The notes: generated from the letters alone by a model not told the origin. Counted from the stretch's first letter, positions 38,017-47,310 are shown. The stretch is DNA of 64,000 nucleotides from Nocardia wallacei (GCF_014466955.1 NZ_AP023396.1:5270001-5334000); one strand, 5' to 3'. A program made the numbers and translations.

Positions 38017-39045
38017 ATGAGATCCTGGGCTCCGATATTCGCCACTCTCGCAACGGTTCTCACGGTGACAGCGTGCGGCGCCGCACCGGCCGTGCACGGC
38101 AATCTCACGCTGCGCAACTGCGGACGGGAGGTGCGCTTCCCCGCACCGGCCCAGCGCATGTTCGTCAACGACAGCAACATGATCTCGATGGCGCTCGCCC
38201 TCGGCGCGCAGGACGCGGTGACCGCGGTGTCCAGCCTGCAGGCCGACGACGCCGCGACCCTGCGCCGCCACTACGGCGACGCGGTCGATCGCCTGCGCGT
38301 GGTGTCCCCCGAGTCTCCGTCCCGGGAGACGGTGATCGCGCAACGCCCCGACGTGATGGTCGCCGGATGGAACTACGGTTACACCGAGGCGAAGGATCTC
38401 ACTCCGGAGTCGTTGCGCGCGAACGGCATTGCCGCCTACATCCTGACCGAGAGCTGCCGGCAGCGCAGCGGCGAGCAGGCGCGCGGCATCGTCGATCCGT
38501 GGACGGCCCTGCGCACCGATCTCGGCAACCTCGGCGCGATCACCGGCCGCACCGAGCAGGCCACCCGCCTGGTCGCCGACCTCGATGCCCGCCTCGACGC
38601 CCTGCACCGCGCACCGCAGGCCGATCGGCGGCCGCGGGTCTTCGTCTTCGACAGCGCGAGCGACACCGTGTTCTCCAGCGGCAGATTCGGTGGGCCGCAA
38701 GCGATCCTGGACGCCGCGGGCGCGCACAACGTCCTCGAGGACGTGGCCGACTCGTGGACCCGGGTGTCGTGGGAGCGACTGGCGGCATCGGATCCGGACG
38801 CTCTGGTGTTCGTCGACTATCCGCCGCAGACGTTCGCTCAGAAGGTGGAACTGCTACGCGCCAAGCCCGGCATCAACCGGCTCCGCGCGGTGACCGAGCA
38901 GCGGTTCTTCGACCTGCCCTACACCATGTGGACCAGCGGGCCGCTCAACATCGACGCCGCCGAGCAGGTCCGGGCACAACTGGAGACCTGGAAACTGTTG
39001 CCGCCGTCGGGAATTCGGCCGCGCAGCGACGACGCGGTGCGGTGA
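38017..39045 (+). CDS. btuF: Cobalamin ABC importer, lipoprotein binding protein (BtuF-type)
   Basis: A 342-aa lipoprotein from ATG 38017 (AAGGA upstream; a GTG at 37987 overlapping btuD is possible). Lipobox LTVTAC. Then a class III periplasmic-binding fold: LTLRNCGREVRFPAPAQRMFV, IAQRPDVMVAGWNYGYTEAKDLTPESLRANGI, VFVFDSASDTVFSSGRFGGPQAIL, PDALVFVDYPPQTF. B12 versus iron-siderophore binding cannot be told from sequence alone; the riboswitch favours B12. It is convergent with the next gene. Confidence 0.9.
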   Translation: MRSWAPIFATLATVLTVTACGAAPAVHGNLTLRNCGREVRFPAPAQRMFVNDSNMISMALALGAQDAVTAVSSLQADDAATLRRHYGDAVDRLRVVSPESPSRETVIAQRPDVMVAGWNYGYTEAKDLTPESLRANGIAAYILTESCRQRSGEQARGIVDPWTALRTDLGNLGAITGRTEQATRLVADLDARLDALHRAPQADRRPRVFVFDSASDTVFSSGRFGGPQAILDAAGAHNVLEDVADSWTRVSWERLAASDPDALVFVDYPPQTFAQKVELLRAKPGINRLRAVTEQRFFDLPYTMWTSGPLNIDAAEQVRAQLETWKLLPPSGIRPRSDDAVR

Positions 39046-39051
39046 AACCGA

Positions 39052-40200
39052 TCACCGCGCCATGACCAGTTCCTGATCGCGGACCTGCCGCACGAACGGC
39101 ACCACCTGCTGCGCGATGACCTTGTTGTACTCCCCCGGCTGCTGCACGGGATTCGCGTGCCCCGTACCGTGCGCGAGCACCGTCAGCAGATTCCCGTCCA
39201 CGCCGCCGACCTGCTGGATCAGTACCCGATGGGTGTACTCGACATCCACGATCGGATCCCGCTCCGGATTGTTCGGGCGCAGGAAGACCACCGCCGGACG
39301 CGACTTGCCGCTCACCGGTTTGACCAGAGCACGCAGATCATCGACCGCGCCGCCCGCCACGATCGCGCGGAACTGCGATTCGATCAGCCCGTTGCTGGCC
39401 GCGTCGCGATTGCCGATCTTCTGCCGCAACACCTCCCCCACCGTCGACCACAGCCGGTCACCGCGAATGCCGGGCGGGGTGGTGTCGCGGTCGAGGAAAC
39501 GGTCACGCCGAGCGTAGGTTTCGGCGAACAGGCGCAGGCTGCGGCTCTCCCGGATGCCCGGCAGCCAGCCGGTCCAGCGCAACAGATCCTCGCCCTGGTC
39601 GCGGCTTTCCGGGCGTACGGCGTCGAGGTCGATCGGCGTGCAGTCCAGGACGACGGCGGCCAGGTTCTTGGTGGAGCCGGTGTGGATGTGCTTGCCGATC
39701 TCCAGGGCGATCACGCCGCCCATGCTGTGGCCGACCAGCACCACGTTGTCGATGCGCGCGGCCTCGGTGACCCTGATGATCAGGTCGCTGATCACCTTGG
39801 TGTCGATACCGGTGTTGTCGTAGCGCACCGCCCACACCGAACCCATCCGGGTCAGCGACGGCAAGGCGCGAGCGGTGGCGGTGGCGTCGAGCGAGCCGAG
39901 ACCGACCAGGTCGAACACCGCGGTGTTGCGGGCCTCGGGGGCGGGCGCCGCGACCGGCAGCACGGCCGGTTCGGTGCGCGCCAGCCGCGCCCGTTCCGGC
40001 GCGATGTCGACGGCGAGGTACTGGGCGAAGACCATCAGCAGCAGTATCGGCACCAAGGCCAGGCGCAGCAGCACCCTTCGGGTTCGCCGCAACCGCACCC
40101 AGCCGTGCCCCCACCGGGTTTCGGCCAGCCGGGCCCTCCGCCGCGCATCGTCGTAGTCCGCGACGGTGGTCGGGTGCCGGTCCTCCAGAAGCATCTCCAT
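39052..40200 (-). CDS. Membrane-anchored alpha/beta hydrolase
   Basis: A 382-aa product. A basic N terminus is followed by one membrane span (LLRLALVPILLLMVFAQYLAV, about 45-65), then an external hydrolase domain: nucleophile elbow VVLVGHSMGGVIALEIG, GTGHANPV near the C terminus as the likely His region, and DRDTTPPG. It probably acts on a lipid or ester at the outer membrane face. A TACAGT box precedes ATG 40200 and the second ATG at 40194 by 3 and 9 nt, so the shorter start could be leaderless. It interrupts the bio region between the importer and bioD. Confidence 0.8.
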   Translation of the reverse strand: MEMLLEDRHPTTVADYDDARRRARLAETRWGHGWVRLRRTRRVLLRLALVPILLLMVFAQYLAVDIAPERARLARTEPAVLPVAAPAPEARNTAVFDLVGLGSLDATATARALPSLTRMGSVWAVRYDNTGIDTKVISDLIIRVTEAARIDNVVLVGHSMGGVIALEIGKHIHTGSTKNLAAVVLDCTPIDLDAVRPESRDQGEDLLRWTGWLPGIRESRSLRLFAETYARRDRFLDRDTTPPGIRGDRLWSTVGEVLRQKIGNRDAASNGLIESQFRAIVAGGAVDDLRALVKPVSGKSRPAVVFLRPNNPERDPIVDVEYTHRVLIQQVGGVDGNLLTVLAHGTGHANPVQQPGEYNKVIAQQVVPFVRQVRDQELVMAR

Positions 40201-40317
40201 CCACTGTAGGACGGTCCGGTCCGCATGATCATCGACAATGCCCGCCCGGTGGCCCGTTCCACATTCCGTGCCCGGCGGCTATCACGGCCCCCGCCCGGTA
40301 TTCCGAACGTGCGCGGA

Positions 40318-40998
40318 TCAGTGCAGGTAGCGTGCGCGCCACCCCGCCTGGAACCAGGTCGGGGCGGTGTCGGCGAAGCGCTCCGGTTGCCACCGGCCCG
40401 CGCCCTCGGGGACGGCGCCGACCAACTCCACTCCCGTCACCTCGGGGAGGTCGGTCCGATTGCAGTCGGCGGCGAGATCCGGCGTGGCGGGCCAGGATCC
40501 GATCACCAGGCCCGCGCAGGGGACGCCCGCCGCGGCGAGGGCGCGGGTGGTCAGTTCGCTGTGGTTGAGGGTCCCCAGCCCGGCCGCGGCGACCACCAGC
40601 ACGGGTGCGGCGAGCTTCTGGGCGAGGTCGAGGAGAGTGAATTCGCCGAGCCGGACGAGCACGCCGCCCGCTCCCTCCACCAGCGTCAGGTCCGCGTCCG
40701 AGAGCGCGTCGATGGCGGCGACGGTGTCACCGAGCGTCAGCAGCGGCTGCCCCGCGCGCCGGGCGGCGGTGTCGGGGGCCAGCGGGTCGGGGTAGCGAGC
40801 CAGTTCCAGCGTCCGGGTGACCCCGGCCAGCCGCGCGATATCGGCCAGGTCGCCGGGCTCGCCCGGCCGCACGCCCGTCTGCGCCGGTTTGCACACCGCG
40901 ACCGACCGTCCGGCGGCACGCGCGGCGGCGGCCAGTGCCGCGGTCACCACCGTCTTGCCGACCTCCGTCGAGGTCCCCGTCACGATCAACACGCTCAC
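40318..40998 (-). CDS. bioD: Dethiobiotin synthetase
   Basis: Makes dethiobiotin from DAPA, CO2 and ATP. 226 aa from GTG 40998. The P-loop [19 protein letters not shown], substrate-binding [19 protein letters not shown] and [11 protein letters not shown] are present. It follows bioF by 24 bp on the same strand, the usual order bioF-bioD. Confidence 0.96.
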   Translation of the reverse strand: MSVLIVTGTSTEVGKTVVTAALAAAARAAGRSVAVCKPAQTGVRPGEPGDLADIARLAGVTRTLELARYPDPLAPDTAARRAGQPLLTLGDTVAAIDALSDADLTLVEGAGGVLVRLGEFTLLDLAQKLAAPVLVVAAAGLGTLNHSELTTRALAAAGVPCAGLVIGSWPATPDLAADCNRTDLPEVTGVELVGAVPEGAGRWQPERFADTAPTWFQAGWRARYLH

Positions 40999-41022
40999 AG
41001 CCGTGCTACCTCCTCGTCCCGC

Positions 41023-42171
41023 TCATACCGGCACCGGTCCCCGCGCGTCGGCCAGCACGGCCGCGAGAGTCGTTGCGATGAAGTCCATTTCGGCGTCGGT
41101 CAGATCGGCGCGGGCGGTGAGCCGCAGCCGCGACGTGCCCTCCGGGACCGACGGTGGTCGGAAGCAACCCACGCTCAGGCCGCGCGCCCGGCACGCCTGC
41201 GCGGCGTCGTAGGCGACCTGTGCCTCGCCGAGCACCACCGACACCACCGCCGAATCCGGTTGCGGCGCGGCGGCGATGCGAGCGATGGCGGTGGCACGCT
41301 CCCGCACCCGTCCCGCCATCGCGGGATCGCGCCGCAGCAGGCGCAGCGCCGCCCGCGCCGCCCCGACCGCCGCGGGCGCGAGCCCGGTGTCGAAGATGAA
41401 GGTGCGGGCGGCGTCGACCAGGTGGGCGCGGACCCGCTCGGGAGCCAGCACCGCACCCCCTTGGGCGGCAAGGGCTTTCGACAAGGTGGCGGTGACGATC
41501 AGGTCCGGCTGCCCGGCCAGGCCGACCTCGTGCACCAGCCCGCGGCCGCCGTCGCCGCGCACCCCGATGCCGTGCGCTTCGTCGACGATCAGCACCGCAC
41601 CGTTGGCCCGGACCACGCGGTGCAGCTCGCGCAGCGGCGCCAGATCCCCGTCGGCGCTGAACACCGAGTCGGTCAGCACCACCGCCCGCTCCTCGGTACG
41701 CGCGGACAGCAGCCTATCCACGGCGAGCACGTCGCGATGCGGCGCTATCGCCACCCGGGCCCGCGACAACCGGCAGGCGTCGACCAGCGAGGCATGACTG
41801 CCCGCGTCCGACACCACCAGCGACCCACGCCCGGCCAGCGCCGTCACCACACCGAGATTGGCGGCGTACCCGGAGGCGAACACCAGCCCCGCCTCGGCCC
41901 CGGTGAATTCGGCCAACTCGGCCTCGAGTTGCTCGTGCGCCACGGTCGTCCCCGTCACCAGCCGCGACCCGGTGGACCCGGTCCCCCACGTCCGCACCGC
42001 CTCGACCGCGCCCTCGACGACCTCGGGATGCCGCGACAAGCCGAGGTAGTCGTTCGACGCCAGATCGATCGGACCGGCCTGCGGCCCCCGGGCGCGCAGC
42101 TCGCGCCGCAACCCGGCCCGCACCCGCTCCCCGGCCCGCACATCAATCCAGCCCAACGGATCCACACTCAC
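41023..42171 (-). CDS. bioF: 8-amino-7-oxononanoate synthase
   Basis: PLP enzyme condensing pimeloyl thioester with alanine. 382 aa from GTG 42171. Landmarks: ASNDYLGLSRHPEV, GTGSTGSRLVTGTT, SGYAANLGVVTAL, DSVFSADGDLAPL, IVDEAHGIGVRG and the PLP lysine in TATLSKALAAQGG. TATGCT lies 8 nt before the GTG with no ribosome-binding site, so it should have its own leaderless promoter, overlapped by a BioQ operator 17-29 bp upstream. An upstream in-frame ATG (42207) would run through that operator and is rejected. Confidence 0.95.
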   Translation of the reverse strand: MSVDPLGWIDVRAGERVRAGLRRELRARGPQAGPIDLASNDYLGLSRHPEVVEGAVEAVRTWGTGSTGSRLVTGTTVAHEQLEAELAEFTGAEAGLVFASGYAANLGVVTALAGRGSLVVSDAGSHASLVDACRLSRARVAIAPHRDVLAVDRLLSARTEERAVVLTDSVFSADGDLAPLRELHRVVRANGAVLIVDEAHGIGVRGDGGRGLVHEVGLAGQPDLIVTATLSKALAAQGGAVLAPERVRAHLVDAARTFIFDTGLAPAAVGAARAALRLLRRDPAMAGRVRERATAIARIAAAPQPDSAVVSVVLGEAQVAYDAAQACRARGLSVGCFRPPSVPEGTSRLRLTARADLTDAEMDFIATTLAAVLADARGPVPV

Positions 42172-42187
42172 AGCACAGCAGCATACT

Positions 42188-42200
42188 TGAACGCCGTTCA
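42188..42200. promoter_or_regulatory. BioQ-type operator, bioF
   Basis: Perfect TGAAC-GCC-GTTCA, 3 bp upstream of the bioF -10 box TATGCT on the minus strand. It lies between the monooxygenase stop and bioF. Confidence 0.8.
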
Positions 42201-42220
42201 GGAGCAAGGGGCGACGTCTG

Positions 42221-43360
42221 CTACTCCGGAGGTTGCCAGTTCAGGACCGGGGCGAGGGCGCGCAGGGCGACGCCGGGCGGGGTGAGCCGGGCGGCGGTGT
42301 CGCGGAGCAGGGCCGCCGGGGGCCAGGACCACTGGGCGATGGCGCCGAGTCGACGGGAACGGCGGGCGAGGGATCGGGTACGCGGGCGGCGGGAGCGGTC
42401 GTAGGCGGACAGGGCGGTGGCGAGGGGGTGGCGGTCGAGGAGGGCGGCGAGAGTGACGGCGTCCTCGAGGGCCTGGTTCGCACCCTGGCCGAGGTTCGGG
42501 GTCATGGCGTGCGCGGCGTCGCCGACGAGCGCGACACGGTGGTGCACAAAGGTCTTCAGCGACGGGAGGTCGTAGATGTCGTGGCGCAGTACGGCCTCGG
42601 GGTCGACCGCGTCGAGCAGGGCCGGGATCGGCTGCGGCCATGCGCCGAACCGCCTGCGCACCTCGGCGAATTCGCCGTCCGGTGCGCGTTCGCCCGCCCG
42701 CGCGTTGGCGACCCCGAACAGATAGGCCCGGCCGTCGGGCAGCGGGGCGACGCCGAAACGCTCGCCGCGGCCCAGGGTTTCGCCCCCGCTGCGCAGGTCG
42801 GGCACGGGGCGGCTGATCATGCGCCAAGCGGTGTAGCCGGCACAGCGCGGCCGGAAAACGTTCGGCCACAGCGCTTCCCGCACGCTGCTCCGGATGCCGT
42901 CCGCGCCTATCACGAGGTCCGCTTCCGAGACCCCCGCGCTGTGCGCCACCGTCACCTCGTCACCGTGGTACTCGAGTCCGGTCACCGTGACGCCGAGGCG
43001 CAGCGACCCTTCCGGCACGGCCGAGCGGAGGATGCCGAACAGGTCGGCGCGGTGCATGGCCACCATCGCCCCGTAACGCCGGGCCAGTTCCTCGGTATCG
43101 GTCCTGGACAGCCAGCGACCCGAGCGATCCCGGATCCCGCCCTCGGTGTCGACCATAGCGCGCGCCCGCACCCGCTCCCCGAGCCCCAGCACGTCGAGAG
43201 CCCGTAACCCGTTGGGCCACAGGCTCAACCCCGATCCCCCTTCCCCGGTCACCGCCCGCTCCAGCACCTCCACCTGCCAGCCGCGCCGCGCGAGCGCGAC
43301 AGCCGTCGCCGACCCGCCGATGCCGCCGCCCACCACAACCGCCCGCCCGGCACGCTCCAT
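42221..43360 (-). CDS. FAD-dependent monooxygenase inserted in the bio cluster
   Basis: A 379-aa PHBH-type flavoprotein from ATG 43360 (GGAGGA upstream). FAD-binding start VVVGGGIGGSATAVALARRG, DG motif VIGADGIRSSVRE, and GDAAHAMTPNLGQGANQALEDA near residue 285. It resembles salicylate-hydroxylase-like aromatic monooxygenases. It lies between bioA (40 bp upstream) and bioF, where M. tuberculosis has the two biotin genes adjoining. It should be transcribed with bioA and so fall under BioQ. Substrate unknown; a role in making the pimelate precursor is possible but unsupported. Confidence 0.88.
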   Translation of the reverse strand: MERAGRAVVVGGGIGGSATAVALARRGWQVEVLERAVTGEGGSGLSLWPNGLRALDVLGLGERVRARAMVDTEGGIRDRSGRWLSRTDTEELARRYGAMVAMHRADLFGILRSAVPEGSLRLGVTVTGLEYHGDEVTVAHSAGVSEADLVIGADGIRSSVREALWPNVFRPRCAGYTAWRMISRPVPDLRSGGETLGRGERFGVAPLPDGRAYLFGVANARAGERAPDGEFAEVRRRFGAWPQPIPALLDAVDPEAVLRHDIYDLPSLKTFVHHRVALVGDAAHAMTPNLGQGANQALEDAVTLAALLDRHPLATALSAYDRSRRPRTRSLARRSRRLGAIAQWSWPPAALLRDTAARLTPPGVALRALAPVLNWQPPE

Positions 43361-43400
43361 GACATCCTCCACTACAGCTGTGGTCCGACCCGCACGGCCG

Positions 43401-44669
43401 TCATGCGGCGGCCGCGGCCACCACTCCGGCCGCGATCCGCGCCACGTCGTCGGGCGTGCTGATGTACGGCGGCATGGTGTACACGAGATTGCGGAACGGG
43501 CGGAGCCAGACACCGGATTCGACGGCGGCGTGGGTGGCCTTGCGCATATCGACCGGGTGGTCGAGTTCCACGACGCCGATCGCGCCCAGTACGCGCGTCT
43601 CGACGACACCCGGAACTTCCCGTGCCGCGGCCAATCCCGCTTCCAGGCCCGCTTCGATACCGGCCACCTCGCCCCGCCAGTCGCGAGACAGCAGCAGCTC
43701 GATCGAGGCGACGGCGACAGCGCAGGCCAGCGGATTGGCCATGAAGGTCGGACCGTGCATCAGCCCGCCGTGCCCGGCGCTGATGGTCTCCGCGATCTCG
43801 GCGGTGCACAGCGCGGCGGCCAGTGTGAGGTAGCCGCCGGTGATGGCCTTGCCGACGCACAGCACATCGGGCCGCACCCCCACCCGGTCGGCGGCGAAAA
43901 GCGTTCCGGTGCGGCCGAATCCGGTGGCGATCTCGTCGAAGACGAGCAGCACGCCGTACTCGTCGCACAGCCGCCGCAGCTCGTTCAGATATCCCGGATG
44001 GTGAAACCGCATGCCGCCCGCGCCCTGCACGATCGGCTCCACGATCACCGCGGCCGTCTCGTCCGCGTGCGCCGCGAACAGCCGCTCCAGCTCCCGGACA
44101 TATTCGGGCACATAGTCTTCGGGTGGCACCGGCGCGAAGATCTGCTCGGCGAGCACGTCGGTCCACAGCGAGTGCATGCCACCGTCGGGGTCGCACACGC
44201 TCATCGGCGTGAACGTGTCGCCGTGGTAGCCGCCGCGCCAGGTGAACAGCCGCCGTTTGCCCGGCCTGCCGAGCGCGCGCCAGTGCTGCAGGCACATCTT
44301 GACGGCCACCTCGACCGACACCGAACCGGAATCGCAGAGGAACACCTTGTCCAGACCCGCGGGCGTGATCTCGACCAGCAACTGCGCCAGCCGCACCGCC
44401 GGCTCGTGGGTGAGGCCGCCGAACATGACGTGACTCATCCGCTGCGCCTGCGCGGTCAGCGCCGCGTCCAGCACCGGGTGCCGGTAGCCGTGCACCGCCG
44501 CCCACCACGAACTCATCCCGTCGATCAGCTCGCGACCGTCGGCCAGCCGCAGGCGCGTACCGGCGGCGGACGCGACGACCAGCGGTTCCGTGCTCGCCGG
44601 AAAGCCGCCGTACGGATGCCAGACGTGCGCGGCGTCGAGTGCGGTGATCTGGTCGGGTGTCAGGGCCAC
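43401..44669 (-). CDS. bioA: Adenosylmethionine-8-amino-7-oxononanoate aminotransferase
   Basis: PLP aminotransferase using SAM as amino donor to make DAPA. 422 aa. Typical BioA segments: [79 protein letters not shown] and the PLP lysine in [17 protein letters not shown] 44669 is preceded by GAAGGAA. A perfect 17-bp operator lies 22 bp upstream, overlapping the likely transcription start (TAACTT box). It begins the bioA-monooxygenase unit. Confidence 0.96.
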   Translation of the reverse strand: MALTPDQITALDAAHVWHPYGGFPASTEPLVVASAAGTRLRLADGRELIDGMSSWWAAVHGYRHPVLDAALTAQAQRMSHVMFGGLTHEPAVRLAQLLVEITPAGLDKVFLCDSGSVSVEVAVKMCLQHWRALGRPGKRRLFTWRGGYHGDTFTPMSVCDPDGGMHSLWTDVLAEQIFAPVPPEDYVPEYVRELERLFAAHADETAAVIVEPIVQGAGGMRFHHPGYLNELRRLCDEYGVLLVFDEIATGFGRTGTLFAADRVGVRPDVLCVGKAITGGYLTLAAALCTAEIAETISAGHGGLMHGPTFMANPLACAVAVASIELLLSRDWRGEVAGIEAGLEAGLAAAREVPGVVETRVLGAIGVVELDHPVDMRKATHAAVESGVWLRPFRNLVYTMPPYISTPDDVARIAAGVVAAAAA

Positions 44670-44690
44670 GGGATTCCTTCGCGCCGGAAG

Positions 44691-44707
44691 CTTGAACGCC
44701 GTTCAAG
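44691..44707. promoter_or_regulatory. BioQ-type operator, bioA
   Basis: CTTGAAC-GCC-GTTCAAG, perfectly self-complementary apart from the 3-nt centre; it is the best of the three matches. It lies between bioA and the MarR-GNAT gene. Confidence 0.85.
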
Positions 44708-44765
44708 TTACCACGACGGGCACATCGTCCCGCGAAATCGGCCCACGAGGCGTGGCCGCCGGTTA

Positions 44766-44786
44766 ATCTTTGACTTTGTCAAAGAT
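44766..44786. promoter_or_regulatory. Perfect 21-bp operator of the MarR-GNAT gene
   Basis: Arms ATCTTTGAC and GTCAAAGAT flank TTT. It lies 44 bp before the ATG of the MarR-GNAT fusion and contains a TTGACT that could be its -35 element. Autoregulation by the MarR half is the simplest reading. Confidence 0.65.
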
Positions 44787-44829
44787 CTGTGGCGGGTGGC
44801 CACAGGGAGTCGCCGGGAGGCACGGGTAC

Positions 44830-45765
44830 ATGAGCACCGCCACCGCGTCCGTGGCCGCCGAGCACATCGCCGCGGTCCGCGAATTCAATCGCCGCTACAC
44901 GCGCCTGATCGGGGTGCTGCACGAGCACCTCGTCGATACGGACTTCTCGCTCACCGAGGCGCGAATCCTGTTCGAGCTGGCCCGTTTCGGGCCGGTCGAG
45001 GTGGTCGCGTTGCGCCGGGAGCTCGGGCTGGATCCCGGTTATCTCAGCCGCATCCTGTCCCGGTTCGAGAACGCCGGGCTGGTGCTGCGGCAACGCTGCG
45101 AGACCGACGCGCGCCGCCGACTGGTCCGGCTGACCGAGCACGGCGAGACCGCCTTCGCCGACCTCGACGAGCGCTCCAGCCGCGATGTCGCCGCGCTGCT
45201 CGGCAGCCGGGCATCCCACGACCGCGACCGCCTGGTCGATGCCATGCGCACCATCGAACGCGTCCTTGGCGACCAGCCGGGCGCGCCGTTTCTGCTCCGC
45301 GATCCGCGGCCCGGTGATTACGGCTGGGTGATTCAGCGCAATGCCGCCCTGTACGCCGCCGAGTACGGCTGGAACGCCGACTACGAGACGCTGGTCGCGC
45401 GGATCGTCGCCGACTATCTGGAGACCCGCGAACCGCAGGCGGAGCGGGCCTGGATCGCCGACCGGGACGGCGAGCCGATCGGCTGTGTGTTCTGCGTCCG
45501 CGAGGACGACACCACCGCACGACTGCGACTGCTGCTCGTCGAACCGTCCGCACGCGGCCTCGGAGTCGGCTCCGCCCTCGTGGACGAGTGCCTGCGCTTC
45601 GCCACCGCGGCGGGCTACCGCAGCATGGTGCTGTGGACCAACGACGTCCTGACCTCCGCCCGCCGCGTCTACGAACGGGCGGGCTTCGACCTCGTCGAGA
45701 CCGAACCGCACCACAGCTTCGGCAAGGACCTCACCGGCCAGACCTGGCGGCGCACCCTGCGCTGA
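44830..45765 (+). CDS. MarR regulator fused to GNAT acetyltransferase
   Basis: A 311-aa fusion. Residues 1-150 are a MarR winged helix (FSLTEARILFELARFGPVEVVALRRELGLDPGYLSRILSRFENAGL, wing RQRCETDARRRLVRLTEHG). Residues 155-311 are a GNAT domain with the acetyl-CoA loop SARGLGVGSALVDECL and the C-terminal RRVYERAGFDLVETEPHHSFGKDL. Such fusions are widespread in actinobacteria and proteobacteria; whether the enzyme modifies a small molecule or a protein is unknown. ATG 44830 was chosen over 44770 because the earlier start would overlap the operator. Confidence 0.9.
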   Translation: MSTATASVAAEHIAAVREFNRRYTRLIGVLHEHLVDTDFSLTEARILFELARFGPVEVVALRRELGLDPGYLSRILSRFENAGLVLRQRCETDARRRLVRLTEHGETAFADLDERSSRDVAALLGSRASHDRDRLVDAMRTIERVLGDQPGAPFLLRDPRPGDYGWVIQRNAALYAAEYGWNADYETLVARIVADYLETREPQAERAWIADRDGEPIGCVFCVREDDTTARLRLLLVEPSARGLGVGSALVDECLRFATAAGYRSMVLWTNDVLTSARRVYERAGFDLVETEPHHSFGKDLTGQTWRRTLR

Positions 45766-45779
45766 GCCCGCGGTCGACG

Positions 45780-46391
45780 CTAGCGGCGCACCTTGAATCT
45801 CAGGTGCAGCACCCGGTCGCCTCGGACGACGACGTGCGGGTCCGCCAGGCGATACCGGTCCCCGACACTGCCGAAATATCGCCGCCCCGAACCGAATACG
45901 ACCGGAGCCACGTCCATCGCCACCTCGTCCACCAATCCGGCCGCGAGTATCTGGCCGCCTACCTCGCCCGCGTTCACACTGACGGTTCGCTCCCCGGCGA
46001 GCTTGTTCGCCGTGTCGATCGCCGCGGTCACGTCGTCGACGAAGTGATAGGACGCCTCGGGATGCCAGCCCGCCGGCTTGGGCCGGTGCGACACCACGAC
46101 CACGTGCTCCCCGGCGGGCGGATCGCCTTCCCACCCGTTCACCAGGTCGAACAGCCGACGGCCCATCACTATGACGCCGATCGACTCCCACATCGGCCGT
46201 ACGTATTCCGCCGACGCCCGCGAGACGCGGAAACCGCTCCCGGTCCCGGAATGATCGAACTGCCGCTCATCGCGCTCGACGATCGGGGTGTCCCCGCTGA
46301 AATACCAGTCGTGCAGCGGACCGACGTCGTCGTTCTCGTCGGCGATGAAGCCGTCGAGTGACACCACGCTGTGCATGATCACCGTGCCCAC
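45780..46391 (-). CDS. Dihydrofolate-reductase-fold protein (RibD C-terminal family)
   Basis: A 203-aa product of the actinobacterial DHFR/RibD_C-like family: MGTVIMHSVVSLDGFIADENDDVGPLHDW, then VIVMGRRLFDLVNGW, GEHVVVVSHRP and VSVNAGEVGGQILAAGLVDEVAMDVAPVVFGSGRRYF. Members are NADPH reductases of unknown substrate, some acting in folate or riboflavin metabolism. The ATG at 46391 follows a weak ribosome-binding site (AGGAGGGCC). It is convergent with the MarR-GNAT gene and monocistronic. Confidence 0.88.
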   Translation of the reverse strand: MGTVIMHSVVSLDGFIADENDDVGPLHDWYFSGDTPIVERDERQFDHSGTGSGFRVSRASAEYVRPMWESIGVIVMGRRLFDLVNGWEGDPPAGEHVVVVSHRPKPAGWHPEASYHFVDDVTAAIDTANKLAGERTVSVNAGEVGGQILAAGLVDEVAMDVAPVVFGSGRRYFGSVGDRYRLADPHVVVRGDRVLHLRFKVRR

Positions 46392-46467
46392 AGGCCCTCC
46401 TCAAGTCTGCTTGCTCTCGATCACGATCGATCGAAGCGCACCGGGTGGCGGCCGGGCTTGTAAAAAA

Positions 46468-47310
46468 TCACGCGACGGGCATCGGGCCCCCGTCCGGCGG
46501 GAAGCCGGGAGCGGCGGGGAATCGGCGGCGCAGCGCCAGGTACTCCGTCGGCGTGTGCCCGGTGAAGTCCTTGAACTCCTTGCCCAGATGGGCTTGGTCG
46601 AAATACCCCACCGTCGCGGCGAGTTCCGACCAGCCGACCGGCTCCCGAGCGTCCACGGACAGGATCAGTCGCGCGAAACGATAGATCCGCGCGATCTGCT
46701 TCGGCGTCACCCCGACATGGGATTTGAACTGCCCGGCCAGGTGCGTCGCACTCACACCCGCGGCCTCGGTCAGCGCACCGACCGGGACCACACCGTGGGA
46801 GGTCGCGAGCCACTGCGCCGTGTTCCGTACCAGGTCGAGGCCGTGCGGCGGCGTGTCCGCCAGTCGCGAGCGCAACTCGGTCTCCACCGCCTCCAGCATG
46901 TCGCCGGGGGTGGCGATCTCGCCCAGCCGGTTGCGGATCCGGTCCAGCGACCGCTGCCAGACCGCGTCGACCGGCACCCATCGATCCCGCAGTTCGCTCG
47001 CCGGCACGTCGATGAACGGCGACATCCCCCAGGGCTTGAAATGCACCCCGACCAGCCGGACCTCGCTGCCGTAGTCGAAGCAGAAGCGCCGGGTCCACAC
47101 GCCCATGAACCATCCGTCGGCGAAGACCGCGGGCGGCACCGACGGATCGGAGTCCCACAGCCGCGCGGGCTCGCCCAGATTCACGAACAGATGCGCCGAC
47201 GGCATCGGGGGCACGCTCATCCGGCGATGGCGCGGCACCCCGGTCAGGCAGTAGATGTCGTCGATGTACCGATCGAGCGGCGGCGCCGGCACCCGGGCCA
47301 GGTAGTCCAT
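46468..47310 (-). CDS. AraC-family transcriptional regulator
   Basis: A 280-aa regulator from ATG 47310. The N-terminal sensing domain (about 1-170: PAPPLDRYIDDIYCLTGVP ... SAHLFVNLGEPARLWD) is of the DUF6597/AraC type. The C-terminal pair of helix-turn-helix motifs: GALTEAAGVSATHLAGQFKSHVG and SELAATVGYFDQAHLGKEFKDFTGHTPTEYL, the latter being the AraC signature. The target is unknown; it might be the neighbouring DHFR-like gene on the same strand, 76 bp downstream. Confidence 0.9.
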   Translation of the reverse strand: MDYLARVPAPPLDRYIDDIYCLTGVPRHRRMSVPPMPSAHLFVNLGEPARLWDSDPSVPPAVFADGWFMGVWTRRFCFDYGSEVRLVGVHFKPWGMSPFIDVPASELRDRWVPVDAVWQRSLDRIRNRLGEIATPGDMLEAVETELRSRLADTPPHGLDLVRNTAQWLATSHGVVPVGALTEAAGVSATHLAGQFKSHVGVTPKQIARIYRFARLILSVDAREPVGWSELAATVGYFDQAHLGKEFKDFTGHTPTEYLALRRRFPAAPGFPPDGGPMPVA

